Shown here: positions 43,830-53,345 of the stretch, piece after piece
Numbering within the stretch: position 1 is the first letter of the stretch
How the letters are laid out: every line of letters begins with the position of its first letter
DNA from: Bacteroidota bacterium
GTDB taxonomy: Bacteria > Bacteroidota > Bacteroidia > Bacteroidales > SKPS01
Length of the DNA stretch: 64,000 nt
Direction of reading: 5' to 3'
Assembly (NCBI GenBank): GCA_022709695.1
Contig: JAKLII010000002.1
Coordinates: 1 to 64,000 of the forward strand
The notes under the pieces: generated by a model
Database searches by the model: none
What the model was told of the DNA's origin: nothing
Seen by the model: only the letters and a program-made list of their open reading frames with translations
Program-made: the position numbers and the translations under genes

Positions 43830-44948
43830 ATGGCCCTGCTTTTTCTGTTTATGTGGCTGATCACCCCTGCAATGCAGGCCCAGGATCCCGATACCACCGC
43901 CACAGAAGCGGAGTTGGAAACAGTAGTGGAACCGGAAGAAGACACCCTGGCTTGGGAAACTTCCAGAGTCACAAAACATCTGCAGATCGGGGCTTCGGCC
44001 GGTATCTCCACGCTGTTCGGTGAACTCAAAAACGATATGAACCCTTCCATTCCCCAGAGAATTGGCGGTTCGTTGTTTTTCAACTACGGGATCACCCCAT
44101 CCCTGATGCTCGGAATGGCCGTAGTGCATGGAAGGGTATACGGACAGATCAGGTCCGATGCTTCTGATCCCCTGTTCACCAACCTCAATGTAAAAACCAC
44201 CCTCATTGCCCCTCAGCTCCGGGCTACCTGGCATTTCGGTGGCATGTACCGCAACCAGATGCCCGGCCATTTTCAGCCCTGGATTTTTGCCGGGATCGAA
44301 GCCCTGTTCTTCAACCCATACAGCGATCTTACCACCGCTGAAGGAAAACCCTACTACTACTGGAGCGACGGCAGCATCCGCGACCTTCCGGAACTGCCCG
44401 ACAATATCGGTACTGCCGGACATCTCGTGCGGGATTATTATTATGAATCTTTTCTCCGGGATGCCAACCTCGATGGCTTTGGGACCTACAAAGGATTCAC
44501 CATGGCAGTTCCGGCTGGGGTCGGGCTCGATTTCAACCTGAACGAAACGGCTACCCTCACCCTTGGTGCATCTTTTCATTATACGTTCACCGACTACCTC
44601 GACGACATCACCCGGCGAAGCGGAGACACCGACCCCACCCGGGCCATCGGCAATAAACTGAACGATGCCTTCCTGATGATCAATGCCGGCATCACCTTTA
44701 AATACTATGAAACTGAGCCGGTAGAGTACAAATCACTCAATATCCCTCCCCCACCCCCGGCAGCCTTTATGCCCGTTGACTTCTACCCGTTTGATATGAA
44801 TGGCGACCGAATCATCCAGAAAGAGGAGGTACTGGCTGCCATCCAGAAACTGTTTAATGAAGAAGAGGGGGTTGACCCTGAAATCATCAGCCTTCTGGTC
44901 GACTTTTACAACATCCAGTCGGCCGCACAGGACAAGATCCAATACTGA
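43830..44948 (+). CDS. Outer-membrane beta-barrel protein with EF-hand-like C-terminus
   Basis: The protein (372 residues from the ATG at 43830) begins with a signal peptide ALLFLFMWLITPAMQAQ. An acidic stretch, then a barrel-like region with alternating aromatic strands (about 45-300: IGASAGISTLFGEL, GVGLDFNLNETATLTLGASFHYTF) follow. The tail (about 318-372) holds DMNGDRIIQKEE, which fits an EF-hand loop (D, N and D at positions 1, 3 and 5, Glu at 12), followed by two helices. I infer a calcium-binding periplasmic or surface appendage. The open frame reaches to 43686 inside the previous gene, but only 43830 gives a signal peptide. Confidence 0.72.
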   Translation: MALLFLFMWLITPAMQAQDPDTTATEAELETVVEPEEDTLAWETSRVTKHLQIGASAGISTLFGELKNDMNPSIPQRIGGSLFFNYGITPSLMLGMAVVHGRVYGQIRSDASDPLFTNLNVKTTLIAPQLRATWHFGGMYRNQMPGHFQPWIFAGIEALFFNPYSDLTTAEGKPYYYWSDGSIRDLPELPDNIGTAGHLVRDYYYESFLRDANLDGFGTYKGFTMAVPAGVGLDFNLNETATLTLGASFHYTFTDYLDDITRRSGDTDPTRAIGNKLNDAFLMINAGITFKYYETEPVEYKSLNIPPPPPAAFMPVDFYPFDMNGDRIIQKEEVLAAIQKLFNEEEGVDPEIISLLVDFYNIQSAAQDKIQY

Positions 44949-44992
44949 TGAATTTTCGTTTACAATTCCCTGCAGATTCATGTCGTATGCTG

Positions 44993-45000
44993 TATCTTTG
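44993..45000 (+). promoter_or_regulatory. -7 box TATCTTTG for the protease gene
   Basis: Exact TAnnTTTG, 20 bases ahead of the ATG at 45021. Confidence 0.55.
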
Positions 45001-45020
45001 CCCTAATTAATCTCAGGACC

Positions 45021-47129
45021 ATGAAAAAATTGTCACTGCTTGCTACCCTGCTGGGGCTGACCTTCCTGGCTTATTCACAGACCCCTCCGACCACTTTCGA
45101 CCTGCGGAATGTATCGGGAATCAACTATGTAACGGCCGTAAAATCGCAGCAGGGGGGTACCTGCTGGACCCACGGAGCCATGGGCGCTATGGAGGGGAAC
45201 CTGCTGAAAACCGGCAACTGGGCCGCTGCCGGTGAAACCGGTGAGCCCAATCTGGCAGAATACCACCTCGACTGGTGGAACGGATTCAACGAGCACTACA
45301 ACAAGGATGTTACCCCATCAACCGGCACCGGGCTGACCGTGCATATGGGGGGAGACTACAGGGTTACTGCTGCCTACCTTTCACGCGGCGACGGCGCAGT
45401 GAGGGATGCCGACGGGCAATCGTACACCACGGCGCCTACATTTTATCAACCCTCTTACCACAAGTATTATCCCAGGCATATCGAATGGTACGGACTGAAG
45501 GGTTCAGGCCTTACAGGTATCGACATTATCAAACAGAAGGTGATGGATTACGGGGTGATGGGTACCTGCATGGACTACAACAGCTCCTTCATCAACGGAA
45601 GCTATGTTCACTATCAGCCACCCACCAATATCGAGGATCCGAACCATGCGGTGGCCATCATCGGGTGGGACGACAACAAAGTAACCCAAGCCCCCCTGCC
45701 CGGCGCCTGGCTGGTGAAAAACAGCTGGGGTGCAGGCTGGGGCAATGCCGGCTATTTCTGGATCTCATACTACGACAAACACTGCGGCCGGAATCCGGAG
45801 ATGGGTGCGATCTCCTTCATTGATGTAATCCCTTTCCCTTACTACCAGGTGTATTACCATGATTACCACGGCTGGCGCGATACCCTGACAACCGCCAATG
45901 AAGCCTTTAACGCATTTACTGCCACCGACCATGAAAAGATCAGTGCGGTAAGTTTTTACACAGCTGCTGATACCATACATTACAGGGCCGCAGTATTCGG
46001 AACATTTTCAGGAGGGGTTCTTTCGGATACATTATCCTATAAGGAAGGGGTATTCAACCATTCCGGGTTTCATACAGTTGACCTGGACTCAGCCGTAAAG
46101 ATCAATACAGGGCAAAATTTTTACGTCTATGTTATGTTCGATAAGGGTGGACATCCGTACGACCGCACTTCCGATGTGCCGGTGCTGCTTGGCGGAGATA
46201 CCCGTACCTCCGTGCCCAGCAGTGCCAAACCGGGCGAAAGCTTCTTCAGGCAGAGCAGCGGTCAGTGGATAGATTTCTACACCCTGGATACCACCGCCAA
46301 TTTCTGCATGAAGGCCCTTACATTAGGTCCGCTCCCCGCAAAACCTGGACAACCGGTGGGCGCCCTGCCGGTGTATTGCGATCCGGTGGACACCCTCCAT
46401 CTGTCCATTCAGCCGGTAGCCGGTGCCAACACCATTGTTTGGGCCATGGATCCACCGGCTGCAGGTACCCTGATCCCACAGCAAACCTCTGCCAAAGTAG
46501 CTGTAAATCCTGCATACGAAGGAACAATCAGCATCAATGCAGCCGGGGCAAACACTCTGGGGTCGGGCAACTGGTCCGATACCCTGGAGGTGATGGCATT
46601 TCAGCCCATCCTTACCGGACCCATTACCGGACCTATTTATCCGCTTGTTATACAGTCTGTTACGTATGATGTTCCCTTCAAACAAGGGTATACCTACCAG
46701 TGGGATGCGACCAATGCCTTAACCATTCAGGGAAATGGCACACATACAGTGAACGTTTCGTGGGGTCCTGTGTCCCCTAACTTCCTGAAGGTAAGCACCA
46801 TGAATGCATTCGGATGCAAGGGTGACACCTCTTCCCTCCAGGTGCATGTTCTGCTTGAAAGTATAGATGAAGCAGAAAGGGGTACGCTGAGCCTCTATCC
46901 CAATCCTGCATCACAATTCTGCACCATTTCAGGCTTGCCGGACGATCCTGCAAAATACCGGATCCGTATCACAGACCCTGCCGGAAGGGAATTCCCCACA
47001 GCAGTCACCACAAGGTCCCCGGAAGGGATCACCCTGAATCTTGCTGCTGTTCCCAACGGGGTATATCTACTAACCCTTTCAGACGGCTCGTTGAACCTTA
47101 CAGCTCGCCTGGTGGTTCAGAAACCTTAA
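45021..47129 (+). CDS. Secreted papain-like (C1) protease with lectin-like and T9SS sorting domains
   Basis: The 702-residue protein has a signal peptide (1-19), then a C1 peptidase domain with C48 (QQGGTCWTHG), H209 (NHAVAIIGWDD) and N234 (VKNSWGAGWG); a Gln for the oxyanion hole lies at 43 or 44. Next is a lectin-like beta domain (about 275-430) seen in other bacterial C1A proteases, then immunoglobulin-like modules (about 440-610), and the type IX sorting domain (SLYPNPASQFCTIS to the end). It is expected on the cell surface or released, acting on external proteins. There is no obvious propeptide between signal peptide and catalytic domain. Confidence 0.92.
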   Translation: MKKLSLLATLLGLTFLAYSQTPPTTFDLRNVSGINYVTAVKSQQGGTCWTHGAMGAMEGNLLKTGNWAAAGETGEPNLAEYHLDWWNGFNEHYNKDVTPSTGTGLTVHMGGDYRVTAAYLSRGDGAVRDADGQSYTTAPTFYQPSYHKYYPRHIEWYGLKGSGLTGIDIIKQKVMDYGVMGTCMDYNSSFINGSYVHYQPPTNIEDPNHAVAIIGWDDNKVTQAPLPGAWLVKNSWGAGWGNAGYFWISYYDKHCGRNPEMGAISFIDVIPFPYYQVYYHDYHGWRDTLTTANEAFNAFTATDHEKISAVSFYTAADTIHYRAAVFGTFSGGVLSDTLSYKEGVFNHSGFHTVDLDSAVKINTGQNFYVYVMFDKGGHPYDRTSDVPVLLGGDTRTSVPSSAKPGESFFRQSSGQWIDFYTLDTTANFCMKALTLGPLPAKPGQPVGALPVYCDPVDTLHLSIQPVAGANTIVWAMDPPAAGTLIPQQTSAKVAVNPAYEGTISINAAGANTLGSGNWSDTLEVMAFQPILTGPITGPIYPLVIQSVTYDVPFKQGYTYQWDATNALTIQGNGTHTVNVSWGPVSPNFLKVSTMNAFGCKGDTSSLQVHVLLESIDEAERGTLSLYPNPASQFCTISGLPDDPAKYRIRITDPAGREFPTAVTTRSPEGITLNLAAVPNGVYLLTLSDGSLNLTARLVVQKP

Positions 47130-47195
47130 GCATCCATCAGAAGGATTATGCCATGAGGAATCACCCTTTCAGACCTTTAAGGCGGCAAACCCCTG

Positions 47196-49631
47196 ATGCG
47201 GAAAACCCGGTTGTATGATCGGGCTGCAGGCCTTTTTGGCCTGATCAGGAGAACCCCCGCAGTGGTGCACTTCTGGAAGCCTGTTACAGCCATCGGGATG
47301 CTCGCGGTCTGGTTCTTCACTGCCCTGCCCGATCCCCTGTTCAGAACCACCTATTCGACTGTTGTGACCGATATCGACGGGCGGCTGCTCAGCGCACGGG
47401 TGGCCGGTGATGAGCAGTGGCGGTTCCCCATCCCGGATACCCTCCCTGAAAAATATCTGACAGCCCTGCTTATGTCGGAAGACAGGAACTTTCTTACCCA
47501 CAAGGGTGTACACCTCCCTTCATTGGCCAGGGCTCTGTGGGAAAACCTCAGGGCAGGGAAGGTAAAAAGGGGTGGAAGTACCCTTACCATGCAGGTAATC
47601 AGGTTGTCGCAGGGGAATCCTCCGCGCACAATTCCGAACAAAATTGTCGAGATCATCCTTGCCCTGAGGCTTGAGGTGACCCACAGCAAGGAGGATATCC
47701 TGAGGCTGTACGCAGCCCATGCCCCTTTCGGCAGTAACGTGGTGGGGCTTGAGTCCGCCTCCTGGCGGTACTTCGGCAAGAGCAGCCACATGCTGAGCTG
47801 GGCCGAAGCAGCCACCCTGGCAGTGCTGCCCAACAGCCCCGGCATGATCTACCCCGGAAGAAACATGGAAAAGCTGCTGCAAAAGCGCAACCGCCTGCTG
47901 GTGCTGTTGCGCGAGTCCGGCAAAATATCGGAAGAAACCTGTGACCTTTCCATGTGGGAGCCCTTACCCACGGCACCCGAGGCCATCCCCAACCTGGCGC
48001 CCCATCTGCTCACCCGACTGGTTAAAGAGGGGCACCGGGGAGAGATTTGCCGCACTACCCTCAAACTCCCGCTGCAACAGATGGTGAAGGAGATTGTGGA
48101 AAGGCACCGGCAGAACCTTGAGGCCTCCTCAGTGAACAATCTGGCTGTGCTGGTGCTGGATACACGCACCGGAAGTACCCTGGCCTATGTGGGAAATGTG
48201 GGTGCAACCGGAAAAGAAACAGGAGAAGAGGTGGATATCATCCCTTCGCGAAGGAGCAGCGGAAGCATCCTGAAGCCCTTTCTGTATGCCATGATGCTGG
48301 ACGACGGCCTGATCCTGCCGGGGATGCTTGTGAAGGATGTGCCGGTAGAAATCGGCAACTTCAGACCCGTGAACTACAGCAAGGCTTTCAGCGGCGCCAT
48401 CCCCGCACGGCAGGCGCTGGCACGGTCGCTCAACATCCCGGCGGTGCTGATGCTCCGCGACTACGGCACGGCGCGCTTCTGCGACCGGATGCGCAGTATG
48501 GGTATGGGTACCCTCGAACGCCCTGCTTCGCACTACGGACTGTCGGTGATCCTGGGAGGTGCAGAAACCCGGTTGTGGGAACTCTGCGGCATGTATGCCT
48601 CCCTCGGCCGGATGTTGCTCACTTTTAGCAAAACCGACGGGCACTACCGGAAGGGAGATGTGAGAGCACCCATCCTGCTGGCCGACGCGTTGGAGCAAAT
48701 CAAGTCCGACCCTCAGAAAGAGCTCAACAAGCCCGACAAACTTCATGCGTCGTCGGTGTGGCTGACCTTTGAAGCCATGAAGCAGGTAGCCCGGCCCGAT
48801 GAGGAGGCCAATTGGATGTGGTTCTCGTCGATGCCGGTAATTGCCTGGAAAACAGGCACCTCTTTCGGAAACCGGGATGCATGGGCCATTGGTGTAAGCC
48901 CCGGGTATGTAGTAGGTGTGTGGGCCGGTAATGCCAATGGCGAAGGAAGACCCGGCCTTACCGGAACCACCTGTGCAGCCCCCGTGCTGTTCGACGTCTT
49001 CAGCCGGCTGCCACGCAGTGCATGGTTCGATACCCCCTGGGATGATATGGTGCCTGCCGTTGTCTGCAGGCAAAGCGGACACCCCGCCGGCCCGAATTGT
49101 ACCGATACCGATACCCTGTTCATCCCGGATGTGAACCTGCAGGTACCACCCTGCCCGTACCACCAGCTGGTCCATCTCGACCCGTCAGGAAAATTCAGGG
49201 TCAATGCCTCCTGCGTCAGCACCTTCGAAATGGTACCACAGAGCTGGTTTGTACTGCCTCCGCTGATGGAGTTCTACTACAAACCCCTCAATCCCTTCTA
49301 CCGTTCACTCCCGCCCTGGCGCCCCGATTGCCAGTCGGATGCCGAAAGCAGGCCTTCCATTGAGGTGGTATATCCGGTTGACCTCGGGGAAATTATCATT
49401 CCGACAGATATCTCCGGCAAAAAGGAAAAAGTGATTTTCGAGGTGGCGCACCGCCTGAAAAACAGCACCGTGTACTGGTACCTCGACGATTCCTTCATCG
49501 GTATCACACAGGGGGAACATAAATTCGGGCTCAACCCCGCACCCGGCTGGCATACCCTGGCTCTCACCGATCAGGAAGGAAACAGGACCCAGCGCAGATT
49601 CAGGATTGCCGAACCCCGTAAAGGGCGGTGA
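47196..49631 (+). CDS. pbpC: Penicillin-binding protein 1C
   Basis: This bifunctional peptidoglycan synthase has 811 residues. After one membrane segment (about 30-46) comes a GT51 transglycosylase domain with catalytic E95 (MSEDRNFLTHKG) and KRGGSTLTMQ. The transpeptidase domain has SILK (S357/K360), SLN in ARSLNIPA and KTG at 552-554. The C-terminal BiPBP_C domain (about 715-811) completes the PBP1C architecture. In Proteobacteria pbpC is next to the alpha-2-macroglobulin gene yfhM; here three genes lie between them. Confidence 0.94.
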   Translation: MRKTRLYDRAAGLFGLIRRTPAVVHFWKPVTAIGMLAVWFFTALPDPLFRTTYSTVVTDIDGRLLSARVAGDEQWRFPIPDTLPEKYLTALLMSEDRNFLTHKGVHLPSLARALWENLRAGKVKRGGSTLTMQVIRLSQGNPPRTIPNKIVEIILALRLEVTHSKEDILRLYAAHAPFGSNVVGLESASWRYFGKSSHMLSWAEAATLAVLPNSPGMIYPGRNMEKLLQKRNRLLVLLRESGKISEETCDLSMWEPLPTAPEAIPNLAPHLLTRLVKEGHRGEICRTTLKLPLQQMVKEIVERHRQNLEASSVNNLAVLVLDTRTGSTLAYVGNVGATGKETGEEVDIIPSRRSSGSILKPFLYAMMLDDGLILPGMLVKDVPVEIGNFRPVNYSKAFSGAIPARQALARSLNIPAVLMLRDYGTARFCDRMRSMGMGTLERPASHYGLSVILGGAETRLWELCGMYASLGRMLLTFSKTDGHYRKGDVRAPILLADALEQIKSDPQKELNKPDKLHASSVWLTFEAMKQVARPDEEANWMWFSSMPVIAWKTGTSFGNRDAWAIGVSPGYVVGVWAGNANGEGRPGLTGTTCAAPVLFDVFSRLPRSAWFDTPWDDMVPAVVCRQSGHPAGPNCTDTDTLFIPDVNLQVPPCPYHQLVHLDPSGKFRVNASCVSTFEMVPQSWFVLPPLMEFYYKPLNPFYRSLPPWRPDCQSDAESRPSIEVVYPVDLGEIIIPTDISGKKEKVIFEVAHRLKNSTVYWYLDDSFIGITQGEHKFGLNPAPGWHTLALTDQEGNRTQRRFRIAEPRKGR

Positions 49632-49640
49632 TCTGCCGGA

Positions 49641-51380
49641 TCAATGCACCTCTTTGCCCGGAACCAGGAATTTGTCACCGGTTTCACGGATGAGTTGCTC
49701 CTTCCACCAGTCAGGGAATTCAGGGTTCTTCGGAGACAGGGGAAAATCCCACCGGTTGCGTTTAAACACCCCGTTCTCCTCCTGCTTGACATTGCCATCC
49801 AGGTACTTCACCAGCAGGAAGTTACCAAATTCCCGCCACTCCTTCACCAGGTCATTGGCCAGGCTATGCGAGAACTGGGTCAGTAACTCCCTGGCCATCA
49901 GGGTGTCTTTCTGCAGGAGACTCATGGCGGCCACGTCCATGGCCGGGACCCATACTTCATAACGCTCTTCATACCCCTGCTGCTTCTTCCTGATATCTCC
50001 GATGCACCGGTCGTAAAACAGGTACGCCAGATGTGCCACCCGGTTGAAGGTCCAGAAGGCCGATTCGTCGGAATAGGTCAACAGATCGGCGGTGCCTTCG
50101 GCATAAGGTTCCGGCACCGAAAGCATCCCGCAGTAAAAGGGCACATGCACGGAAAATTCGGCGGCATCCACCCCGTACCAGAATACCCCGCCAATGGGGT
50201 CGGGCAACCATCCCCGCATCTGCGCCACCCACGAAAAAGCCGTTTGCTGGGTGGCAGTTACCCGCTCGTGGAAATAATTTCTCCCTTCATACTGCCATGT
50301 CATGGGGCGCCAGCGATACGGCATCCCCTGCAGTCCTGCCCCCATATCCTTTGTCATATCGAGCTCGGTACCCTCAAGGTGATTTCGCTTGAAATGAAAC
50401 AGGTCGCGGGGGGTGAGTTTTCGGTTCGGCTTCACATACAATGGCATACGCGGCGATTTTACCTTACCGGTGGCGTAATCCCAGTAAGCGTCCATCCCGT
50501 CGCAGGCCTGGTCGAACATGGCCCAGACCCTCAGCTCACAAAACCGGGCAGCACTAAAGGTTAGCGGGGCATAGGTATCAGAAAAGCTGAAGTTGGATCC
50601 GTCACCCGTGTAATACCCTTTTGCCCTGGCAAAATCAATCACATCGGCGGCATACACCACTTCTACATCAGGATTATTGATCTTACTTATATTCAAACTA
50701 CTGATGCTTGTGATTCCGTTTTCCATCGGGAAAGTGGTGATCCTGGCATGGTTGGCATGGGCGCTGATATACCCGTCGGGGATGCGGATGGCCACCCACA
50801 CCGCCCCTTTGTTGCCATTCCAGGTATGCTTAGTCTTTTTGTCGGTTTTCATCTCCACCCCCTTGCCAATCAGCTCCAGGATCCAGGCTTCGTTGGGGTC
50901 GGCGATGGAATAGGACTCTCCGGAGCTGTAGTATCCAAACTGTTCAACCAGTTCAGCCATCACCCGAATTGCTTCCCGGGCAGTTTTTGAACGCTGGAGG
51001 GCCAGAAACATGATGCTTCCCCAGTCGATGATACCGGTGGTGTCTTCCAGTTCAGTCCTGCCGCCAAAGGTGCTCTCCCCTACCGACACCTGGTACTCGT
51101 TCATAAAGCCGATCACCTGATATGTTTCATGGGGCTGGGGGATTTGTCCCAGCGGCTTGCCCGAACTGCGGTCGTAAATGGTGAGCATGCTCCCCTCGGG
51201 CCAGGTGGTTCTGGGAAAGTAGTACAGGTTGCCATACCGCACATGGGAATCTCCGGCGTAACTGATCATGGTGGAGCCGTCGGCCGAAGCACCTTTGGTA
51301 ACCAGATAGTTGGTGCAGGCTTGTGCAGCCACTCCGGATAAGATCAAAATAATGGAAATGAATACTTTATACGTTTTCAT
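49641..51380 (-). CDS. C69-family dipeptidase
   Basis: The 579-residue Ntn-hydrolase has a signal peptide (1-21), and the putative nucleophile C22 (ACTNYLVTKGASADGS) becomes N-terminal after cleavage, as the family mechanism needs. GRTELEDTTGIIDWGSIMFLALQRSKTAREAI and EAWILELIGKGVEMK are typical of dipeptidase A/U34 proteins. Bacteroidota members are periplasmic or secreted and cut dipeptides. The frame runs on to 51611, across the divergent promoter region; only the ATG at 51380 gives the expected signal peptide. A weak TATTTTTC lies about 25 bases upstream. Confidence 0.88.
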   Translation of the reverse strand: MKTYKVFISIILILSGVAAQACTNYLVTKGASADGSTMISYAGDSHVRYGNLYYFPRTTWPEGSMLTIYDRSSGKPLGQIPQPHETYQVIGFMNEYQVSVGESTFGGRTELEDTTGIIDWGSIMFLALQRSKTAREAIRVMAELVEQFGYYSSGESYSIADPNEAWILELIGKGVEMKTDKKTKHTWNGNKGAVWVAIRIPDGYISAHANHARITTFPMENGITSISSLNISKINNPDVEVVYAADVIDFARAKGYYTGDGSNFSFSDTYAPLTFSAARFCELRVWAMFDQACDGMDAYWDYATGKVKSPRMPLYVKPNRKLTPRDLFHFKRNHLEGTELDMTKDMGAGLQGMPYRWRPMTWQYEGRNYFHERVTATQQTAFSWVAQMRGWLPDPIGGVFWYGVDAAEFSVHVPFYCGMLSVPEPYAEGTADLLTYSDESAFWTFNRVAHLAYLFYDRCIGDIRKKQQGYEERYEVWVPAMDVAAMSLLQKDTLMARELLTQFSHSLANDLVKEWREFGNFLLVKYLDGNVKQEENGVFKRNRWDFPLSPKNPEFPDWWKEQLIRETGDKFLVPGKEVH

Positions 51381-51585
51381 ATTGGATTGATTTAATCTGG
51401 TGGAAAAATAGGAAGATTTTACGGAACCACAACCTGGCACTTCCGCGAATGCCCCGAAAATCTCAGATGTTTTTGCCGGCAAACAATCCGGGTTCATAGA
51501 TAGATCATCAGGATTGGTATATTTTATTTTTATGCCTGTAAGAATCATGTGTAAGTCATCGTACTTTTGAAAAAAAAACCGGACT
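51381..51585. other. Divergent intergenic region
   Basis: It holds the leader of the dipeptidase gene on the minus strand and the promoter of the histidine-kinase gene on the plus strand. No further gene or strong repeat seen. Confidence 0.6.
51562..51569 (+). promoter_or_regulatory. -7 box TACTTTTG for the lytS/lytR-like pair
   Basis: Exact TAnnTTTG, 16 bases before the ATG at 51586. Confidence 0.5.
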
Positions 51586-52614
51586 ATGTTTCTCCTCGAA
51601 TACCGCAGCAAATGGCACCGTATTCTGGTCCATGTGATTTTTTGGATCGTTTATGTAACCTTCTTCAGTGCCCTCACCTGGGTGAACGACAGACAACCCT
51701 TTTTTGTATTGTGGCTCAGGGCCTGGATGTTTCTGCCCATCGACATCACTGCCACCTATATCACCCTCTATTTTCTGATCCCCAGGTTTGTACTTCAACG
51801 CAAATACCTTGTATTCAGTTTATTATTTCTGATTCTAGGGTTTATGGTCATTTTCCTGAACCAGGCCGTAAGCTACTACATCTATATTCCTACGTTTCTA
51901 CCTGACTGGCCCCGTAAGGGATTTTTCTATTTCAGCTTCTGGTATAACCTGGTTTCGACCTATGCAGTGGTAATTTTTGCTGCAGGGATCAAAATTGCCA
52001 AAATGTGGCTCAGTGAACAGAAAGCCAAGGCACAACTGGAAGCCAACCATGCCAAAAGCGAGATTGCCCTTCTGAAATATCAGCTCAATCCCCACTTCAT
52101 CTTCAATACCCTCAACAACATCGATACCCTGATCCATAAAGACCCCGACAAGGCCTCCCGCTGCATCATGAAGCTTTCGGAGATCATGCGGTATGTTGCC
52201 TATGAGAGTGAAGAAGAGAAGGTTCCCCTTGCCAAAGAGGTTGAATACCTCCGGAGTTTCATCGAACTACAGCAGCTCAGGTTTGGCAGGGATCTGATCA
52301 GCTTTGAGGTGGAGATCAGGAATCCAGCCCGCACCATTGCCCCCATGCTCTTCATCCCGCTGGTGGAAAATGCCATCAAACACGGCGACCGGCAGAACGG
52401 AAGCCCTTCGGTGCGGGTTAAGCTTTTTGCTGATTACTCCATCGATTTTGTGGTGGAGAACACGGTGCCGTCCCAACCTGCCGCCAAGGACAAGGTGGGA
52501 GGTATCGGATTGAAAAACCTGAAACGCAGGCTCGAGCTCATCTACCCCGGCAATTACTCCTTTGATCTGGACATCACCGGCAACCGTTATATTGCTCATC
52601 TATGGATACGCTGA
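51586..52614 (+). CDS. LytS/YehU-type sensor histidine kinase
   Basis: A 342-residue kinase with four membrane segments (about 13-135), a short coiled linker, and the His_kinase domain with phosphoacceptor H170 in YQLNPHFIFNTLNNID. The ATPase part has PLVENAIKHG and GGIGLKNLKRRLELIY. It lacks a large periplasmic sensor, so it probably senses membrane state or a small ligand. It overlaps the response-regulator gene by 13 bases. Confidence 0.94.
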   Translation: MFLLEYRSKWHRILVHVIFWIVYVTFFSALTWVNDRQPFFVLWLRAWMFLPIDITATYITLYFLIPRFVLQRKYLVFSLLFLILGFMVIFLNQAVSYYIYIPTFLPDWPRKGFFYFSFWYNLVSTYAVVIFAAGIKIAKMWLSEQKAKAQLEANHAKSEIALLKYQLNPHFIFNTLNNIDTLIHKDPDKASRCIMKLSEIMRYVAYESEEEKVPLAKEVEYLRSFIELQQLRFGRDLISFEVEIRNPARTIAPMLFIPLVENAIKHGDRQNGSPSVRVKLFADYSIDFVVENTVPSQPAAKDKVGGIGLKNLKRRLELIYPGNYSFDLDITGNRYIAHLWIR

Positions 52615-53345
52615 AAATCAGGTGCCTGGTGATTGATGATGAGCACCTGGCTGTAGAAAAGCTGGCAGGGTTTGTCAGGAAAACCCCTATGCTGGAACTT
52701 GCAGGTACCTTCACAAACCCTCTTGAGGCACTGGGATTTCTTAAAACCCATGCAGTAGACCTCATTTTTCTGGATATACAGATGGACGACATCACCGGCA
52801 TCCAGCTGCTGGAAATCCTCAAGGAAAAGCCCTATATCATCCTTACCACTGCTTATTCAGAGTTTGCCCTCAAAGGTTACGAGCTCAATGTAACCGATTA
52901 TCTGCTGAAACCCATCAGTTTTGAGCGGTTCCTGCAGGCAGTGGACAAGGTTTCCGATAAATTCTGGCCCCAGAAACCCCATCCGGTGGCAGAGGCAGTC
53001 CACACACCTGCCACACCAGAGCGTGAATTTATCCTGGTAAAGGCCGATTACATGATGCAGAAAGTGTGCTTCAGCGAGATCCTCTACATCGAAGGGATGA
53101 AAGACTACCTCGGGATCGTTACCACTGAAAAGAGGATCATGACCCTGATGAATTTCAGCACCCTCGAAAACCTTTTACCCGAACACGGATTCTGCAGGGT
53201 GCACAAATCCTTCATTATCGCCCTCTCCCGCATCGACCAGATCGAAAGAAACCACGTGATCATCCGCAAGCAGCGCATCCCAATCGGCGATTCCTACCGG
53301 AAGGCCTTTTTCGAACTGCTTAAGGCAAAGGGGATTATACAGTAA
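52602..53345 (+). CDS. LytTR-family response regulator
   Basis: The 247-residue regulator has a receiver domain with the acidic pocket D12/D13 and phospho-acceptor D58 (IFLDIQMDD), and the conserved Lys in LLKPISFERFL. A LytTR DNA-binding domain follows (about 140-245: LYIEGMKDYLGI, FCRVHKSFIIALSRID). It works with the kinase it overlaps. Targets cannot be read from the window, but the divergent dipeptidase gene is a candidate. Confidence 0.94.
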   Translation: MDTLKIRCLVIDDEHLAVEKLAGFVRKTPMLELAGTFTNPLEALGFLKTHAVDLIFLDIQMDDITGIQLLEILKEKPYIILTTAYSEFALKGYELNVTDYLLKPISFERFLQAVDKVSDKFWPQKPHPVAEAVHTPATPEREFILVKADYMMQKVCFSEILYIEGMKDYLGIVTTEKRIMTLMNFSTLENLLPEHGFCRVHKSFIIALSRIDQIERNHVIIRKQRIPIGDSYRKAFFELLKAKGIIQ

